DNA from: UBA9676 sp036522155
GTDB lineage: Bacteria > Actinomycetota > Actinomycetes > Streptosporangiales > Streptosporangiaceae
Direction of reading: 5' to 3'
Assembly: GCA_036522155.1 (NCBI GenBank)
Contig: DATDGI010000061.1
Span: 1-7,216 of the forward strand
Length of the DNA stretch: 7,216 nucleotides
Part shown: positions 6,038-7,216 of the stretch, piece after piece
How positions within the stretch are numbered: the first letter of the stretch is position 1
Layout: each line of letters opens with the position of its first letter
Program-made: the position numbers and the translations under genes
Notes under the pieces: model-generated
The model's input: only the letters and a program-made list of their open reading frames with translations
What the model was told of the DNA's origin: nothing
The model's database searches: none

Positions 6038-6906
6038 CGGTGATCACCCTCGTCCGCGAAATCCAGCTGCCACTGCTGGCCCTGATACTGCTCGGCGCGT
6101 GCACGGCGAAACTGGCACGGACGCTGCAGACCGGCTCGGTGGCCGCCGGCCTGGGCCCCACCGACCTGTTCCCGCGCCGGCTCAAGCGCCCGGCGGCGGC
6201 GGCCATCTGCAGCTCCGAGCTCATCATGGGCCCCGGTCTGCTGCTCACCGCAGGCCGGTTCGGCGGCGACGCCGTGGCCGACCTGATCAGGGTGGTCACC
6301 TGCTTGTTCTTCGTGGTCGCCCTGTGCGGGCTGGTGGAACTGCGGGAGCACCGGCCCGATCTTGGCTGCGGGTGTTTCGGTGACCTCAGCGTCAGGCCGG
6401 TCGGCATCCGGTCGATCCTGCGGGCCGGCCTGCTGGCCGTGGCCGCCGCGGCCACGGTCGGTCTGCCTCCGGTGCAGCTACCCCCACCCGGGCTCCGGGC
6501 CGCCATCGCGCTCGGCCTCCTCGTCGGGGAACTGCTGCTGGTGGCGGTGCTGTCGCCGGAGACAGGCGAGGTGCTCACCCGGCTCGGCTATTCCGAGCCA
6601 TGTGAGCTGCGGGAGGCCTCCCCCCGGCGGGCGCTGGCCGCCCTGCACCGCAGCCGGCGCTGGCGCAGGCAGTCGGTGCTGGTCGACGGCGACGAGCCCG
6701 CCGATATGTGGCGCGAGCTGTGCTGGTGGTACGTGGTCTATCCGGTTCGCGGCCGCACGCCTGGCAGCATGCTGGTGTTCGCGGTGCAGGCAAAAACGCA
6801 CCGCCCGGCCATCCGGTCGGCTCTGGCCGGGCCATATTCGGATCCGCGGCACGGCGCCGACGGGGAAGGCGGAGCCACCTCCGCGGTTCGTTCTGCCGTT
6901 TTCTAA
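6034..6906 (+). CDS. MauE/DoxX-like redox-associated membrane protein
   Basis: 290 aa, starting with ATG inside the stop of the preceding gene (ATGA). About five hydrophobic segments are seen (8-23, 53-74, 81-101, 125-143, 155-173). SELIMGPGLL (61-70) carries the conserved Glu of the MauE/DoxX group, and GCGCFGD (111-117) is the CGCFG cysteine motif characteristic of MauE-like proteins. MauE is known from methylamine dehydrogenase maturation, where it acts with MauD in disulfide formation; the wider family is thought to handle thiol redox in the membrane. No methylamine dehydrogenase or thioredoxin-like MauD gene lies in the window, so the client here is probably the cysteine-rich neighbour (inference). 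A basic soluble tail of about 110 residues after the last helix (about 181-290), with RSRRWRRQS and a Trp-rich CWWYVVYPV, is not part of the core family as I know it. The frame is also open upstream into the first gene, but the coupled ATG is the natural start. Confidence 0.8.
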   Translation: MTVITLVREIQLPLLALILLGACTAKLARTLQTGSVAAGLGPTDLFPRRLKRPAAAAICSSELIMGPGLLLTAGRFGGDAVADLIRVVTCLFFVVALCGLVELREHRPDLGCGCFGDLSVRPVGIRSILRAGLLAVAAAATVGLPPVQLPPPGLRAAIALGLLVGELLLVAVLSPETGEVLTRLGYSEPCELREASPRRALAALHRSRRWRRQSVLVDGDEPADMWRELCWWYVVYPVRGRTPGSMLVFAVQAKTHRPAIRSALAGPYSDPRHGADGEGGATSAVRSAVF

Positions 6907-6961
6907 GAATTTCTAATGCCAGCGGTAGAAAGCGCCAGACATTGCCAGAGCTGACCGCCGG

Positions 6962-6977
6962 AGCATTCAGTGATGCT
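6962..6977. terminator. Small hairpin between convergent genes
   Basis: AGCAT (6962-6966) and ATGCT (6973-6977) form a 5-bp stem with a 6-nt loop in the 75-bp gap between the converging genes. Another dyad, TTTCTA (6910-6915) with TAGAAA (6926-6931), lies nearer the stop of the MauE-like gene. Either could mark transcript ends, but neither has a strong stem or a clear U-run. Confidence 0.2.
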
Positions 6978-6981
6978 GTTG

Positions 6982-7216
6982 TCAGGCTGGCTGGGCGCGC
7001 AGGAACCGCCCGAAATGCGGCACCGTGAAGGCGATCAGCCCGCGCTCGGAGCTGTAGATCAGCCCCTTCTTGATCAGCGCGTCCCGGGCCGGCGACACGC
7101 TGGAATGCTTGCGGCCAAGCTCGTCGGCGACGGCGGCGGTGAGCACGGGGTCGTCCCCCAGTACGGCCATGGCCCGCATGTACTCGCGCTCGGCTGGGGT
7201 GGCCCGCTCATAGCGG
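6982..7216 (-). CDS. C-terminal winged-helix end of a probable AAA-type ATP-binding protein (partial)
   Basis: Only the last 77 residues are in the window; the gene continues beyond position 7216, so its start and main domain are not visible. The visible part begins RYERATPAEREYMRAM and contains a winged-helix-like segment (TAAVADELGRKHSSVSPARD, then LIKKGLIYSSERGLIAFTVP), ending RFLRAQPA. This layout, with the DALIKKGLIYS and IAFTVPxFxxFLR phrases, is what I recall from the C-terminus of actinobacterial AAA-type ATP-binding proteins, where a DNA-binding-like wing follows the ATPase domain. No Walker motif can be checked here. An internal Met at 7179 is not the start, because the frame stays open to the edge with matching sequence. 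It converges on the MauE-like gene and is probably unrelated to it. Confidence 0.7.
   Translation of the reverse strand, partial: RYERATPAEREYMRAMAVLGDDPVLTAAVADELGRKHSSVSPARDALIKKGLIYSSERGLIAFTVPHFGRFLRAQPA

Overview
The window is high-GC DNA with strong G/C preference at third codon positions, GTG starts and 4-bp stop/start overlaps. This points to an actinomycete (Streptomyces-like or a related order; the genus cannot be told from the sequence). The only clear AT-rich stretches are the non-coding segments near 331-375 and 4715-4805.

Left part (1-492): no convincing gene. A 7-bp hairpin (468-486) lies just past the stop of the leftward operon. Centre-left (493-4578, minus strand): a tightly coupled four-gene operon, read right to left. 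It encodes a polytopic GT-C/ArnT-PMT-like membrane protein (534 aa), a 52-aa single-pass membrane protein, a processive family 2 glycosyltransferase of the hyaluronan/cellulose synthase type (460 aa), and a secreted GH26-type glycoside hydrolase lipoprotein (316 aa). Every junction is a 4-bp overlap (GTGA, ATGA, GTGA), so the four products are probably made together. The best reading is a synthase-dependent exopolysaccharide system: the GT2 polymerises and extrudes a beta-linked glycan, the small protein may be a synthase subunit, the GT-C protein supplies or attaches a sugar, and the lipoprotein hydrolase trims the polymer outside the membrane. The polymer itself is unknown. A beta-mannan or gluco/mannan-like chain is only inferred from the GH26 call.

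Centre (4579-5011): a 433-bp divergent control region with one promoter candidate in each direction, several inverted repeats and a minus-strand terminator-like hairpin. Right (5012-6906, plus strand): two genes coupled by an ATGA overlap. The first product (341 aa) has two beta-rich repeats followed by a cysteine-rich, RlpA/double-psi-beta-barrel-like domain. The second is a MauE/DoxX-type redox membrane protein (290 aa) with a CGCFG motif. The pairing suggests that the MauE-like protein handles the cysteines of its partner. A single TTA codon in the first gene hints at bldA-type developmental control.

Right edge (6982-7216, minus strand): the C-terminal winged-helix end of a protein that resembles the actinobacterial AAA-type ATP-binding proteins, cut by the window edge and convergent with the MauE-like gene.
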